From the NCBI GenBank assembly GCA_902812875.1, contig CADDZV010000006.1:1-64000 (forward strand): a stretch of DNA of 64,000 nucleotides, in the 5' to 3' direction. The DNA comes from Clostridiales bacterium (GTDB lineage: Bacteria > Bacillota > Sulfobacillia > CADDZV01). A program made the position numbers and the translations under genes. This document shows, piece after piece, positions 16,243 to 25,453 of the stretch; positions within the stretch are counted from its first letter, which is position 1, and each line of letters opens with the position of its first letter. The notes under the pieces are model-generated. The model was not told where the DNA came from. It ran no database searches and saw only the letters and a list, made by a program, of their open reading frames with translations.

Positions 16243-18084
16243 ATGTGTGGCATTGTCGGGTACGTAGGTTTCCGCCCTGCCCTGCCGGTGCTGTTGGACG
16301 GGCTGGAGCGGCTTGAATATCGCGGTTACGATTCGGCCGGCGTGGCAGTATCTGGTCCTGCCGGCCTGGAAGTGGTGAAGACGGCCGGCCGCCTCGGGCG
16401 CCTGGCCGAAAAGGTGGACGCGGCGGGGCGTGGCAGGGCGCTGGTCGCGGCCACCACCGGCATCGGGCATACCCGCTGGGCGACCCACGGTGCTCCGACC
16501 GACGGGAACGCCCACCCCCATACCGGTTGCGATTCGCAGTTTGCAGTCGTCCATAACGGCATCATTGAAAACCACGCCGAGCTGCGGGCGGAGCTGGAAA
16601 GCCGTGGTCACGTGTTTCATTCCGATACAGACACGGAGGTCGTCCCCCACCTGCTCGAAGAGGAGTACCGCGGCGACCTCGCGGCGGCCGTGCGGGCAGT
16701 GATGCCGCGCCTGCGCGGGTCCTTTGCCTTGGCAGTACTGGCTGCCGCGGATCCGGAGACCGTGGTGGCGGTGCGCCAGGAGAGCCCGCTTGTGGTCGGG
16801 ATCGGCAAGGACGAGAATATCCTGGCCTCCGACATTCCGGCTCTTCTACCGTACACGCGGGACGTCATCATCCTTCACGACGGGGAAGTCGCCGTCATCC
16901 GCCGCGAGGGGGTGGTGGTTACCGACGCCGGGGGCCGGCCGATCGAACGCACTCCTGCCACGGTGCCGTGGGACCCGCAGCAGGCCGGGAAAGCCGGTTT
17001 CGAGCATTTTATGGCCAAGGAGATTCACGAGCAACCAAAAGCCCTGCGTGACACCATCGCAGGTCGCATCAGCGGTGATGGCACGGCCGAGCTTGGCGAA
17101 ATCGGTCTTCAGCCTGAAGAGGCAGCCCGCCTGTCCAAGGTTTTCATGGTGGCCTGCGGGACGGCCGCCAACGCCGGCCAGGTCGGACGTGTACTGGTCG
17201 AAAAATTGGCAGGCATACCGGTTGAGGTGGACATTGCCTCGGAGTTCCGCTATCGCGATCCCATCGTGCCTCCAAATTCCCTGTGTGTGGTCATAAGCCA
17301 GTCGGGCGAGACCGCCGACACCCTGGCCGGGTTGAAGGAAGCCCGCCGCCGCGGCGCCCGCATCCTGGCCATCACCAACGTGATGGGCTCTTCGGTGGCC
17401 CGCGAGGCGGACGACGTCCTTTACACGTGGGCAGGGCCGGAAATTGCCGTGGCTTCCACCAAGGCATACACCACGCAGGTGATGCTGCTTTCGCTCCTGG
17501 CGGTGTGGCTCGGGCAGGCCCGCGGCACCCTTGCGAGCGACCAGGCGCGCACCCTGGTGGCACAGTTGCGGGCCCTGCCGCAGCAGGTGGAGATGGTGCT
17601 CTCGCAGGACGCTGCCATCCGCGGCCTGGCCGACCGGCTGGCTGCCCATGAGGACGTGTTTTTCATCGGTCGCGGGATAGATTACGCCGTGGCCGTGGAA
17701 GGACAGCTCAAGCTCAAGGAAATCTCGTACATCCACGCGGAGGCCTACCCGGCTGGCGAGCTGAAGCATGGCACCCTGGCCCTCATCACGGACGGTGTAC
17801 CTGTGATTGCCCTCGTCACCCAGCCTGACCTACGCGACAAGATGCTCAGCAACATCGCGGAAGTGAAAGCACGGGGGGCATGGGTGATCGCCATCGCCCA
17901 GCAGGAAGACGACGAGGTCGCTACACACGCGGACGACGTGATCTGGATCCCGCGGACTAACCCCCTTCTGACGGCGGTACCGGCGGTAGTGCCGCTTCAG
18001 CTTTTGGCGTACCACGCGGCGGTCAAACGTGGGTGCGATGTCGACAAACCGCGTAACCTGGCGAAGAGCGTGACAGTGGAATAG
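16243..18084 (+). CDS. glmS: Glutamine-fructose-6-phosphate aminotransferase (isomerizing)
   Basis: The 613-residue enzyme makes glucosamine-6-phosphate from fructose-6-phosphate and glutamine. It has an N-terminal class II glutaminase domain, with the Cys nucleophile right after Met (MCGIVGYVG), and two SIS sugar-isomerase domains (SQSGETADT). It ends with the expected KPRNLAKSVTVE. The start must be the ATG before CGIV because that Cys becomes the N-terminal nucleophile; GGAGGAG lies 9 bases upstream. It sits behind the self-cleaving glmS ribozyme. Confidence 0.96.
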   Translation: MCGIVGYVGFRPALPVLLDGLERLEYRGYDSAGVAVSGPAGLEVVKTAGRLGRLAEKVDAAGRGRALVAATTGIGHTRWATHGAPTDGNAHPHTGCDSQFAVVHNGIIENHAELRAELESRGHVFHSDTDTEVVPHLLEEEYRGDLAAAVRAVMPRLRGSFALAVLAAADPETVVAVRQESPLVVGIGKDENILASDIPALLPYTRDVIILHDGEVAVIRREGVVVTDAGGRPIERTPATVPWDPQQAGKAGFEHFMAKEIHEQPKALRDTIAGRISGDGTAELGEIGLQPEEAARLSKVFMVACGTAANAGQVGRVLVEKLAGIPVEVDIASEFRYRDPIVPPNSLCVVISQSGETADTLAGLKEARRRGARILAITNVMGSSVAREADDVLYTWAGPEIAVASTKAYTTQVMLLSLLAVWLGQARGTLASDQARTLVAQLRALPQQVEMVLSQDAAIRGLADRLAAHEDVFFIGRGIDYAVAVEGQLKLKEISYIHAEAYPAGELKHGTLALITDGVPVIALVTQPDLRDKMLSNIAEVKARGAWVIAIAQQEDDEVATHADDVIWIPRTNPLLTAVPAVVPLQLLAYHAAVKRGCDVDKPRNLAKSVTVE

Positions 18085-18093
18085 GCTCGGTGG

Positions 18094-18669
18094 TCAGTCG
18101 CGGCCCATCAGCCGCAAGGTGACCACGCCGGCGGCAATGCTGAGGACGAGGGCAGCCACCCCTTCCCACACGTGTCCGGACAAAAGGTGCCGGGCCAGGG
18201 GGGCAAAGCGCCAGCCGAGGTATTGCCACAAAAGGCAATAGCTAAACGATCCCAGTGCCCCGAAGAATACAAAGGCGGGCAGGCGCACCCGCATCGCTCC
18301 TGCACCCATGAGGGCGGCCGGACGGATAAACCCGATCCAGCGGGCCGCAAAGGTGGTAAAACCGCCGAAGCGGCGCAGCCAAGGCTCCGCCCGTTCCAGG
18401 GCGGCCCGGTTCACCCCCAGCAGGCGGGCCAGTGGTGAGCCGCGGCGGATGCTGCTGCCCGTCAGCCAGCCGGCGGCATACGCCACGAGGCTGCCGGTCA
18501 CGTTGCCGGCCACAGCAGCAAGCACGCTGCCCCAGAACGAGACCAGTCCCAGGGAAATATAGTGGCCACTTCCAAGCGACAAAAGCTCGGCCGGCACCGG
18601 TAGGCTGGTGCCTTCCAAGGCATACCCCAGAAAAAGCGCCAGATATGTAAGCTTAGGCGGAACCGTCAC
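18094..18669 (-). CDS. DedA family membrane protein
   Basis: The 191-residue protein matches the DedA/SNARE-associated family: an early acidic-Pro segment (EGTSLPVPAELL), the F-x3-R-W/IGFIRP signature and four to five hydrophobic segments. DedA proteins are thought to move lipids such as undecaprenyl phosphate or phosphatidylethanolamine across the membrane. Its GTG start overlaps the stop of the phosphatidylserine decarboxylase-like gene (GTGA), which fits a shared lipid role. It converges on glmS with a 9-base gap. Confidence 0.85.
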   Translation of the reverse strand: MTVPPKLTYLALFLGYALEGTSLPVPAELLSLGSGHYISLGLVSFWGSVLAAVAGNVTGSLVAYAAGWLTGSSIRRGSPLARLLGVNRAALERAEPWLRRFGGFTTFAARWIGFIRPAALMGAGAMRVRLPAFVFFGALGSFSYCLLWQYLGWRFAPLARHLLSGHVWEGVAALVLSIAAGVVTLRLMGRD

Positions 18670-19388
18670 TGCTTTCCTCCGGTGCGATTCTCATGGCCGG
18701 ATGCCGGCGTTCTGGCGACGATGGTTTTTGCCCCGTACACCTGTGTCCCCGGCTTCACCGTGATGGTGAAACTGGCGGGCAAAAAAAGGTCCACCTGCGA
18801 CCCGCGACTGATGAAGGAAAGTTTTTGTCCAGCCTTCACCCGGTCGCCTGGCTGTACGAAAGTGCGGATCTTGTTCACGAAAAGATCGGCAATTTCCACC
18901 AGCCACAGATCCCCGAACGCGGTGGACAGGCGAATGGTCAGCCGTTCATTTTCGAGATGAAAGCGCTTGTGCATGAGATCAACCGCCCGCCGTACCCACG
19001 TGAGGCGGATGTACTCCCACAGGTCTACCATGGGCCAGTTCTTTTTCCCCTGGTGGTAGACCATGTGGTCGATCTGCCCGTCGGCCGGCGCGTAGACGTA
19101 GTGCACATCAAGCGGCGACATGTATATGCCCACGAGCCATCCCTCGCGAGGACCGGCCTGTGCCCAGGTGATCTCCGGAATGCGGATCGGCCGGCCGAGC
19201 TTGGTGGCGGTGACCTGGCCGTCGTATACCGGCCGGACGTAGATGACCTTGCCGTCCACCGGCGATACGACGGCTTCCGGGTCGGCGGGCGGCGTGCGTA
19301 CAGGGTCGCGGAAAAACCATACCCAACGAAGGTAGGCATACGCCCCTGCCGCAATTGCCACTGCCACTACTGCCAGTTTCAGTGCCAT
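18666..19388 (-). CDS. Phosphatidylserine decarboxylase-like pyruvoyl enzyme
   Basis: The 240-residue protein has an N-terminal membrane helix, the WFFRDPVRTPP start of the family, the VSPVDGKV and SPLDVHYVYAP motifs, and the self-processing site GS in FISRGSQVD. There the Ser would become the pyruvoyl group. It lacks the LGST form of large Psd enzymes and looks like the short archaetidylserine/phosphatidylserine decarboxylase class. Product would be an ethanolamine lipid. The ATG is 10 bases after GAAGG and overlaps the upstream gene's end. Note that a pssA partner is not in this window. Confidence 0.82.
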   Translation of the reverse strand: MALKLAVVAVAIAAGAYAYLRWVWFFRDPVRTPPADPEAVVSPVDGKVIYVRPVYDGQVTATKLGRPIRIPEITWAQAGPREGWLVGIYMSPLDVHYVYAPADGQIDHMVYHQGKKNWPMVDLWEYIRLTWVRRAVDLMHKRFHLENERLTIRLSTAFGDLWLVEIADLFVNKIRTFVQPGDRVKAGQKLSFISRGSQVDLFLPASFTITVKPGTQVYGAKTIVARTPASGHENRTGGKQ

Positions 19389-20437
19389 TCTTTCCACGCC
19401 TTCCACACGGTATATGGCATGCGGGGCAGGTAATAGCCGAGCACGCCGGCGGTCGCCGCCAGGGCCAGCGGCAGCCGTTTGCCATTCCAGGGCGGGGCAT
19501 GCGCGGAACGGCGGTAAGCGTCGTCGAGTTCCTGGTACGTCGGCAAAAGGCCAGACTCGCCGAGGCGGGCAGCTGTGCGATCGGCCGGGGTGGCTCGCAC
19601 CCAGGCCGGGTCGAACCCGGCCAGCTCGTGCAGTTCTGCCACCAGACGGCCGAGGCTCGTGCCACGGCCGGGCGAGCGGTCATCCTGGGCACCGAGGCGG
19701 TCGCCCGCTACCATCCTCGCCAGGCGTTCCCGCTGGCGGTTGTATTCGCCGCGCAAGATGGCCGGGTCCATCGTGTCGGCCGGCACGCGTCCCCGGTCAA
19801 GACGAAGGAGTTCTTCCAGCGAACGCAGGACTCTTGTGATATGCACAAGATCGGGTGACGGGTCGAAAACGCGGATTTCGAGGGTGCCAAGACGCCGCGA
19901 GAAGATCATGTCCTGGAATCGGTAGGTCGGGTCTTGGCGTAGGGGTCCGATGGCGAAAGAGTTTGCCCAGCGATAGGACTGGCCGAAGCGACGCCCGCCG
20001 GCATACGGGGCATGGGCGAGGGCCAGGGCGTACACCGGCAGGTAACGGCACAGGCGGAGGTAGGCCATTTCACGATCGATGTTGCTCATGTGGATGTGCA
20101 ACCCGGAGGTGTCGGTCGGCTGGGCACGGGTGGGCAGGTTGCCGATGGGGCAGACAAACCCTTCGCACACCGTCGCCAAGTCGCGGCGCCGGGCCGCCAG
20201 GTCTTGCAAAAGGGCGCTGATAGAGTCGTGCTGGCCGGTGGACAGCTCCACCCCGCTTACGATTCCGTAGCGCATGTCGCGGCCGCGGGTGAAATTGGAC
20301 GCAGAATGGGTGTAGTACCAGCCCGGGTTGTTCCACAAGAGCCGGGCAAGGTAATACAGCGAACGGCCAGTGGGGCGGTCCGGCTCGAGGATGAAAACCT
20401 CTTCTTCAAGGCCGTAGACGGGGTGGCTTTTGCCCAT
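19379..20437 (-). CDS. Carboxylate-amine ligase of the GCS2 (YbdK) family
   Basis: The 352-residue protein has the hallmarks of the glutamate-cysteine ligase 2 family: GLEEEVF near the N-terminus, the HIHMSN metal-binding strand and the LEIRVFDP segment. Such enzymes join an amino group to a carboxylate using ATP. The substrate here is unknown. The C-terminus has a hydrophobic stretch (LALAATAGVLGYYL), unusual for a soluble ligase. The ATG has no ribosome binding site, and a TAAAAT box lies only 7 bases before it, so the mRNA may be leaderless. It leads a three-gene operon with the decarboxylase-like enzyme and DedA. Confidence 0.75.
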   Translation of the reverse strand: MGKSHPVYGLEEEVFILEPDRPTGRSLYYLARLLWNNPGWYYTHSASNFTRGRDMRYGIVSGVELSTGQHDSISALLQDLAARRRDLATVCEGFVCPIGNLPTRAQPTDTSGLHIHMSNIDREMAYLRLCRYLPVYALALAHAPYAGGRRFGQSYRWANSFAIGPLRQDPTYRFQDMIFSRRLGTLEIRVFDPSPDLVHITRVLRSLEELLRLDRGRVPADTMDPAILRGEYNRQRERLARMVAGDRLGAQDDRSPGRGTSLGRLVAELHELAGFDPAWVRATPADRTAARLGESGLLPTYQELDDAYRRSAHAPPWNGKRLPLALAATAGVLGYYLPRMPYTVWKAWKEWH

Positions 20438-20515
20438 GTCATTATTTTATCTTGTTTGCAGACGAATGGCGGCTTGCACGAGGGAACAAGAACCGGGCCG
20501 GCGAAGGATCACGAC

Positions 20516-20935
20516 ATGAACGTCATCGGCATTGGCATCGACATCGTGGAAATCGAGCGGCTGCAAGCGGCCTTGGAACGGCGGCCGCGGCTTGGAACGC
20601 GGCTATTTACCGCGGCGGAGCTCGCATCTGCCGGCGGTCCCGGGCATCGCCTCCCGCGGCTTGCAGCTCGCTTTGCGGCCAAGGAAGCCCTGTTGAAGGC
20701 GTTGGGGACCGGGCTCCGCGGTGTCCGGTGGCAGGACGCCGAGGTGGTGTCGGATGCCCTCGGCCGGCCATCTTTTCGGCTGCGGGGCCGGCTGCAATCG
20801 CTGGCTGGCCGGCTTGGGGTGACGGAACTCCACCTGACGATGAGCCACAGCCGGGGGTACGCGGTGGCCGCGGTGGTGGCTGTTGGCGAGGACAAACCTG
20901 TGGAGGCGGACAAAGACTGCGGGGGGTTGACATGA
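20516..20935 (+). CDS. acpS: Holo-[acyl-carrier-protein] synthase
   Basis: The 139-residue enzyme transfers 4'-phosphopantetheine from CoA to acyl carrier protein. Family motifs are clear: GIGIDIVEIERL at the start with the Mg-binding Asp, and RFAAKEALLKALG. An AAGGA site lies 7 bases before the ATG. The stop overlaps the next ATG (ATGA). Pairing of acpS with nnrD and alr is common in Firmicutes. Confidence 0.95.
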   Translation: MNVIGIGIDIVEIERLQAALERRPRLGTRLFTAAELASAGGPGHRLPRLAARFAAKEALLKALGTGLRGVRWQDAEVVSDALGRPSFRLRGRLQSLAGRLGVTELHLTMSHSRGYAVAAVVAVGEDKPVEADKDCGGLT

Positions 20936-22569
20936 GGATTCTTACTGCCAGCCAGTCGAAGGCCCTGGATGCGGCGGCGGAGCGAGATGGGCACCCCATG
21001 GCAGCCCTGATGGAGGCCGCCGGGCTGCGGGTGGCCCAGGCGGCCCGCCAGCTTTTGGGCGGACTTGATGGCCGCCGGGTGGTGGTGGTCTGCGGCCGCG
21101 GCAATAACGGCGGCGACGGGTTGGTGGCCGCGCGCTACTTTGCTAACGGCGGTGCGCGGGTGGAGATATTCCTGGCCGCGCAGCCTGACAGCATCACGGG
21201 GCTTCCGGCGGTGTACCTAAAGTCGGCGGTGCGCGCGGGCTGTGTTGTGCATGCCCTCCCCACAGCCGGGCAGGACGAAGACGCTCCGGCTGCCTGGCTT
21301 GCCGGCCTGGCAGAGGCTTGTGGCCAGGCCGCGCTGGTCGTGGACGCGCTTTTGGGCGTCGGCCTGCACGGGCCGCCGCGAGGCATCGTGGCGGACGCTA
21401 TCAGGGTGATTTCGCAGGCCAGCTGCCCTGTGCTCGCGGTGGACGTGGCTTCCGGGCTGGACGCCGACACCGGCCAGGCACCCGGGGTGGCCGTAAAGGC
21501 CACGGCCACCGTTACCATGAGTTTTGCCAAGCCTGGACATCTCACCGGGCGGGGCCGAGATCTCGGCGGCCAGCTTTATATCGGCGATATTGGTTTTCCG
21601 GCCGGGGCCGTCGGAGAGCTTGGCGGTCCCTACCTCGTGGCCCCCGAGGCGAACGACATTGCCGGCATGCTCCCTGCCCGGCCTTACTATTCCAACAAGG
21701 GTACCTATGGCCACCTTCTGGTGGTAGGAGGGTCCACGGGGTTTATCGGGGCAGCTGCCCTGGCGGCAAGGGGCGGCCTGCGAAGCGGTACCGGGCTTGT
21801 CACGGTGGCCTGCCCGGCTCAGGCCCAGCCCAGCCTGGCAGCCAAGCTCACCGAGGCCATGACGTGGCCCCTGCCGGACGGGGACGGCAGGCTCAACGCG
21901 GCGGCGGCACAGGAACTTCTCGCGGGCCAGGGTAGGTTCACCGCCCTGGCGGTGGGTCCCGGCCTTGGGCGCGGCAGCGATGTGACGTCATTTGTTAAGT
22001 TGTTGCTCGAACAAGAGCCACAGCTAGGAAAACCGCTCGTGATCGACGCGGACGGGCTCAACGCCCTGGCCGAACTCATCGCGGCCAGCGATTGGCCCGG
22101 TAAAAAAGTACCGGCCGACAGCGAACCCCGGATCATCATCACTCCTCATCCGGGTGAGCTTTCGCGACTGATGGGCAAAAGTGTCCCCGAAATCGAATCT
22201 GATCGTATCGCCGCGGCGATGGCGGCGGCACAAACCTGGCATGTGATCGTGCTGCTCAAGGGAACCGGCACCGTGGTAGCCGACCCGCGCGGCCGCGCCG
22301 CCATAATTCCCACCGGCGGGCCTTACCTCGCCACGGGCGGCACCGGCGATGTTCTGTGTGGCCTGATCGGCGGGCTTTGTGCCCAGGGGGTACCGGTGTG
22401 GGAGGCGGCGGTGGCCGGGGCGTTCCTGCACGGTCTTGCCGCCGACCTTTTGGCGGAAAGCCTTGGCCACACGGGGCTCCTGGCCGGCGAGGTGGCCGAC
22501 GCCATTCCCCGGGCCCGCCGGGCGGTAGAGAACGGCCGGGTGGTGCTGCCGTGGCGCTTTCTGTCCTGA
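20932..22569 (+). CDS. nnrD: Bifunctional NAD(P)HX epimerase / ADP-dependent dehydratase
   Basis: The 545-residue protein repairs hydrated NAD(P)H. Residues 1-215 form the YjeF_N epimerase domain (CGRGNNGGDG, DALLGVGL, DVASGLDADTG). Residues about 225-540 form the ribokinase-like dehydratase domain (NKGTYGHLLVVGGS, ITPHPGELSRL, TGGTGDVLCG). The fusion is the standard bacterial form. Its ATG overlaps the acpS stop, and alr follows by 19 bases. Confidence 0.95.
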   Translation: MRILTASQSKALDAAAERDGHPMAALMEAAGLRVAQAARQLLGGLDGRRVVVVCGRGNNGGDGLVAARYFANGGARVEIFLAAQPDSITGLPAVYLKSAVRAGCVVHALPTAGQDEDAPAAWLAGLAEACGQAALVVDALLGVGLHGPPRGIVADAIRVISQASCPVLAVDVASGLDADTGQAPGVAVKATATVTMSFAKPGHLTGRGRDLGGQLYIGDIGFPAGAVGELGGPYLVAPEANDIAGMLPARPYYSNKGTYGHLLVVGGSTGFIGAAALAARGGLRSGTGLVTVACPAQAQPSLAAKLTEAMTWPLPDGDGRLNAAAAQELLAGQGRFTALAVGPGLGRGSDVTSFVKLLLEQEPQLGKPLVIDADGLNALAELIAASDWPGKKVPADSEPRIIITPHPGELSRLMGKSVPEIESDRIAAAMAAAQTWHVIVLLKGTGTVVADPRGRAAIIPTGGPYLATGGTGDVLCGLIGGLCAQGVPVWEAAVAGAFLHGLAADLLAESLGHTGLLAGEVADAIPRARRAVENGRVVLPWRFLS

Positions 22570-22588
22570 GCGTTTGGGGGGAGGTTTT

Positions 22589-23707
22589 GTGCCGGCATCA
22601 GAACACCGTCCGACGCGGGCGGAGATAGATCTTGACGCCATCAGACACAACGTGGCCAACATTGCGGCTCTTTTGACCGGCGGCAAAGGCCTTATGGCCG
22701 TCGTCAAGGCTAACGGGTACGGACACGGCGCCGTGCCGGTGGCCAGGGCCGCCCTGCAGGCCGGTGCCACCGAGCTCGGCGTGGCTACCGTCGACGAGGC
22801 TGCCGAGCTGCGGCAGGCAGGCATCACTGCCCCTGTGCTGGTGCTCGGGCCAGCCACCCCGCCCGCGATGCGTTTGGCACGGGACCTGGGCGTACGGGTG
22901 ACCGTCCACAGCCTGGAATCGGCGCGCGCCGCCCGGGACATTGACGGGCTCCGCGTGCACTTGAAGGTCGACACCGGCATGGGACGGCTTGGCTTTCCGG
23001 CTACGGGCGAGGGGATTCGCAGCCTGGCGGACGCGAAAAGGCTTCTTGGTGATGCGGCCGAAGGAATTTTCACCCACCTTTCGGACGCTGACAACCAGGA
23101 CCAGGGTTATACGCTGGCCCAGCTGGACCGCTTCGACGGCGTGCTGAAGGAACTGGGCGGCCGGGGCTTCGAGTTCCGCTGTGTCCATGCCGCCAACAGT
23201 GCAGCCACCCTGGCCCTGCCGCGGGCACACTACGACCTCGTGCGACCGGGTCTGGCTATCTACGGGCTTTATCCGGCCCCCTGGCAAAAAGCACTGTGCG
23301 AACTCCGTCCGGCCCTTTCCTTGAAGACCGCCATCGACGGCATCAAAGAGCTGCCTTCTGGCTGGGGCATTTCCTATGGCCACACCGTGGTCCTGCAAAG
23401 CCCCCGCCGGGTGGGGGTACTGCCGGCCGGTTATGCCGACGGTGTACGGCGCGGCCTCAGTGGGCGGCTGGGGGTACTGGTAGGCGGCCGGCGCGTGCGG
23501 GTGCTTGGCCGGGTCTGCATGGACCAGATGGTGGTTGATCTGCAAGACGTGGCCAGTGCCCGGCCGGGTGACGAGGCCGTGCTTTTGGGCTGCCAGGGGA
23601 ACGAGTGCGTCACCGCCGATGAGTGGGCAGACCTCACAGGCACGATCAGCTATGAAATCGTCACTGGCATCTCGGCCCGCGTGCCGCGTGTCTACTTGAA
23701 CCCCTGA
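22589..23707 (+). CDS. alr: Alanine racemase
   Basis: The 372-residue PLP enzyme makes D-alanine for peptidoglycan. The Schiff-base Lys lies in AVVKANGYGHG near residue 40. The catalytic Tyr region is GISYGHT, and the RVCMDQ loop is present. The GTG start is taken because the GGGGGGAGG site ends 4 bases before it; an earlier TTG would put that site inside the gene. It is the third gene of acpS-nnrD-alr. Confidence 0.93.
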   Translation: MPASEHRPTRAEIDLDAIRHNVANIAALLTGGKGLMAVVKANGYGHGAVPVARAALQAGATELGVATVDEAAELRQAGITAPVLVLGPATPPAMRLARDLGVRVTVHSLESARAARDIDGLRVHLKVDTGMGRLGFPATGEGIRSLADAKRLLGDAAEGIFTHLSDADNQDQGYTLAQLDRFDGVLKELGGRGFEFRCVHAANSAATLALPRAHYDLVRPGLAIYGLYPAPWQKALCELRPALSLKTAIDGIKELPSGWGISYGHTVVLQSPRRVGVLPAGYADGVRRGLSGRLGVLVGGRRVRVLGRVCMDQMVVDLQDVASARPGDEAVLLGCQGNECVTADEWADLTGTISYEIVTGISARVPRVYLNP

Positions 23708-23851
23708 CGATCCGGGACCGTTGCCGGGAGCGGGCGTGGCAGAAGGAGATACGTGACTACCCGCAAACACTTATAGACATACCCCCGGAGCAGGCGCGGC
23801 CGCATCCGGGTGAGGAGGCGTTGCGCCCACACGGGGTCAAGGAGGCTTTTC

Positions 23852-24589
23852 ATGCGTCCGCTCATTGGCATCACTGCAAACCTAGAGCTTGGCGAAAAAC
23901 AGGTACGGCTTAGTCAGGATTACATCCAGGGCGTCGAACATGCCGGTGGACTTCCCTACGTTCTTCCCCCGTTCGATTCGTCTGATACCCTGGACGACGT
24001 GCTTTTTTACATCGATGGATTGCTTCTCACCGGAGGCGTGGATATCGACCCGCAGCTTTTCGGCCAGGCACCGGTATGGCAAATGGGTACCATAAACCCG
24101 GAACGCGACCGGGTAGAGCTCTACCTGACCCGAAAGGCGCTGGACCGCGGTCTGCCGGTGTTCGGCATCTGCCGCGGGGTGCAGGTACTGGCGGTGGCGG
24201 CGGGCGGCACGCTTTTCCAGGATCTGAGGTCGGAAAAGCCGTCATCGCTCAAGCACACACAGGACGCACCACGCTCCTATGCCACCCACCCGGTGACGGT
24301 GGTGGCGGGCTCGCAGGTGGCCGCCATGCTCGGGAGCGTCTCAGTGGAGGTCAACACCTTCCACCACCAGGCGGTGCGCGATGTGCCGCCGGGGTTCGTG
24401 GTCAGTGCCATGGCCCCGGACGGCGTCATCGAGGCGATCGAGGACGAGCGCACAGTGCAGGGCGGTCCGTTCGCCGTCGGTGTTCAGTGGCACCCTGAGG
24501 GCCTGTGGCAGGTAATGCCCGAGCATGCCCGCCTTTTCCAGGGTTTTGTGCAGGCGGCAGCTGCCTACCAGTCGCTCAAGGTGCACTGA
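23852..24589 (+). CDS. Class I glutamine amidotransferase-like hydrolase (PuuD/YvdE type)
   Basis: The 245-residue protein carries the triad Cys in FGICRGVQV and His-x-Glu in GVQWHPEG. It belongs to the gamma-glutamyl-gamma-aminobutyrate hydrolase-like group. These cut gamma-glutamyl amides; in a peptidoglycan context some act on gamma-D-Glu peptides. Substrate is unproven. The ATG follows AAGGAGG by 6 bases. It precedes a D-aminopeptidase, suggesting peptide or amino-acid salvage. Confidence 0.83.
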   Translation: MRPLIGITANLELGEKQVRLSQDYIQGVEHAGGLPYVLPPFDSSDTLDDVLFYIDGLLLTGGVDIDPQLFGQAPVWQMGTINPERDRVELYLTRKALDRGLPVFGICRGVQVLAVAAGGTLFQDLRSEKPSSLKHTQDAPRSYATHPVTVVAGSQVAAMLGSVSVEVNTFHHQAVRDVPPGFVVSAMAPDGVIEAIEDERTVQGGPFAVGVQWHPEGLWQVMPEHARLFQGFVQAAAAYQSLKVH

Positions 24590-24632
24590 CGCCTCCGGTC
24601 TCCGACTCACTAGCGCAAAGGAGGATGGGAAC

Positions 24633-25451
24633 ATGCGTGTGTTCATCTCCTGTGACCTGGAAGGGATCACCGGCGTAGTGCACACCGACCAGACCCACAA
24701 TGACGGCCGCGGTTACCCCCGCGCCCAGGAGCTCATGACGGCGGAGGTCAATGCCGCGGTGGCTGGTGCCTTTGACGGCGGTGCCACCGAGGTGGTCGTG
24801 AACGATTCCCACGGCAGCATGCGGAACATCCTGATCGAGCGTCTCGATCCGCGGGCAAGCCTGATCAGCGGCAGCGGCAAGCCGCTTTCCATGATGCAGG
24901 GGATCGACGGCTCTTTTGCAGCCGCCCTGTTCATCGGCTACCACGCCCGTGCCGGCACGGCAGGCGTGATCAGCCACACCTACTCGGGGGTGGTCCAGCG
25001 GCTTGTGATCAACGGCCGCGAGGTGGGGGAGACCGGCATGAACGCTGGCATCGCCGGGTATTTCGGGGTGCCGGTCACCATGGTGTCAGGCGACAGCGAA
25101 CTCGTGAGCGAGGCCCGTGCCCTTTTGGGTCCGCAGCTGCAAGCGGTGGAGGTCAAAAAGCCGCAGGGCCGTTACGCCGCCTGGAACCTGCCGCTCGCCG
25201 AGGCCCATGCCCGCATCCGGGCCGCCGCCAAACTGGCCGTGGAGCAGGCGGGCCGGGTACCGCCTTATCGGGTGCCGTCTCCGGTCACGTTCGCGGTGAC
25301 CTTCACGCACGCGGGCATGGCAGACCTGGCGGCCGCCATTCCCAGTGCCGAACGCCCATCGCCGGTCACGGTTTCCTTTACACACGAAGATTACCTGGTG
25401 GCCTTCGGTGCCTTCCGGGCCATGGTCACCCTGGCGGGGCAGTCTGGCTGA
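24633..25451 (+). CDS. D-aminopeptidase, DppA/M55 family
   Basis: The 272-residue zinc peptidase starts with MRVFISCDLEGITG, whose Asp8 and Glu10 bind zinc. Further ligands are His in NDSHGSM and in GYHARAG. DppA-type enzymes release D-Ala from D-Ala-containing dipeptides and assemble as decameric rings. Its place after alr and the amidotransferase fits recycling of wall-derived D-amino acids. AAAGGAGG lies 8 bases before the ATG; surE follows after 2 bases. Confidence 0.92.
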   Translation: MRVFISCDLEGITGVVHTDQTHNDGRGYPRAQELMTAEVNAAVAGAFDGGATEVVVNDSHGSMRNILIERLDPRASLISGSGKPLSMMQGIDGSFAAALFIGYHARAGTAGVISHTYSGVVQRLVINGREVGETGMNAGIAGYFGVPVTMVSGDSELVSEARALLGPQLQAVEVKKPQGRYAAWNLPLAEAHARIRAAAKLAVEQAGRVPPYRVPSPVTFAVTFTHAGMADLAAAIPSAERPSPVTVSFTHEDYLVAFGAFRAMVTLAGQSG

Positions 25452-25453
25452 CC

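Noticed and set aside
23753-23776. Seven-codon leader peptide (GTG to TAG) behind GGAGAT, upstream of the amidotransferase
   Set aside because: It has a ribosome binding site but no run of regulatory codons and no attenuator hairpin after it; probably chance.
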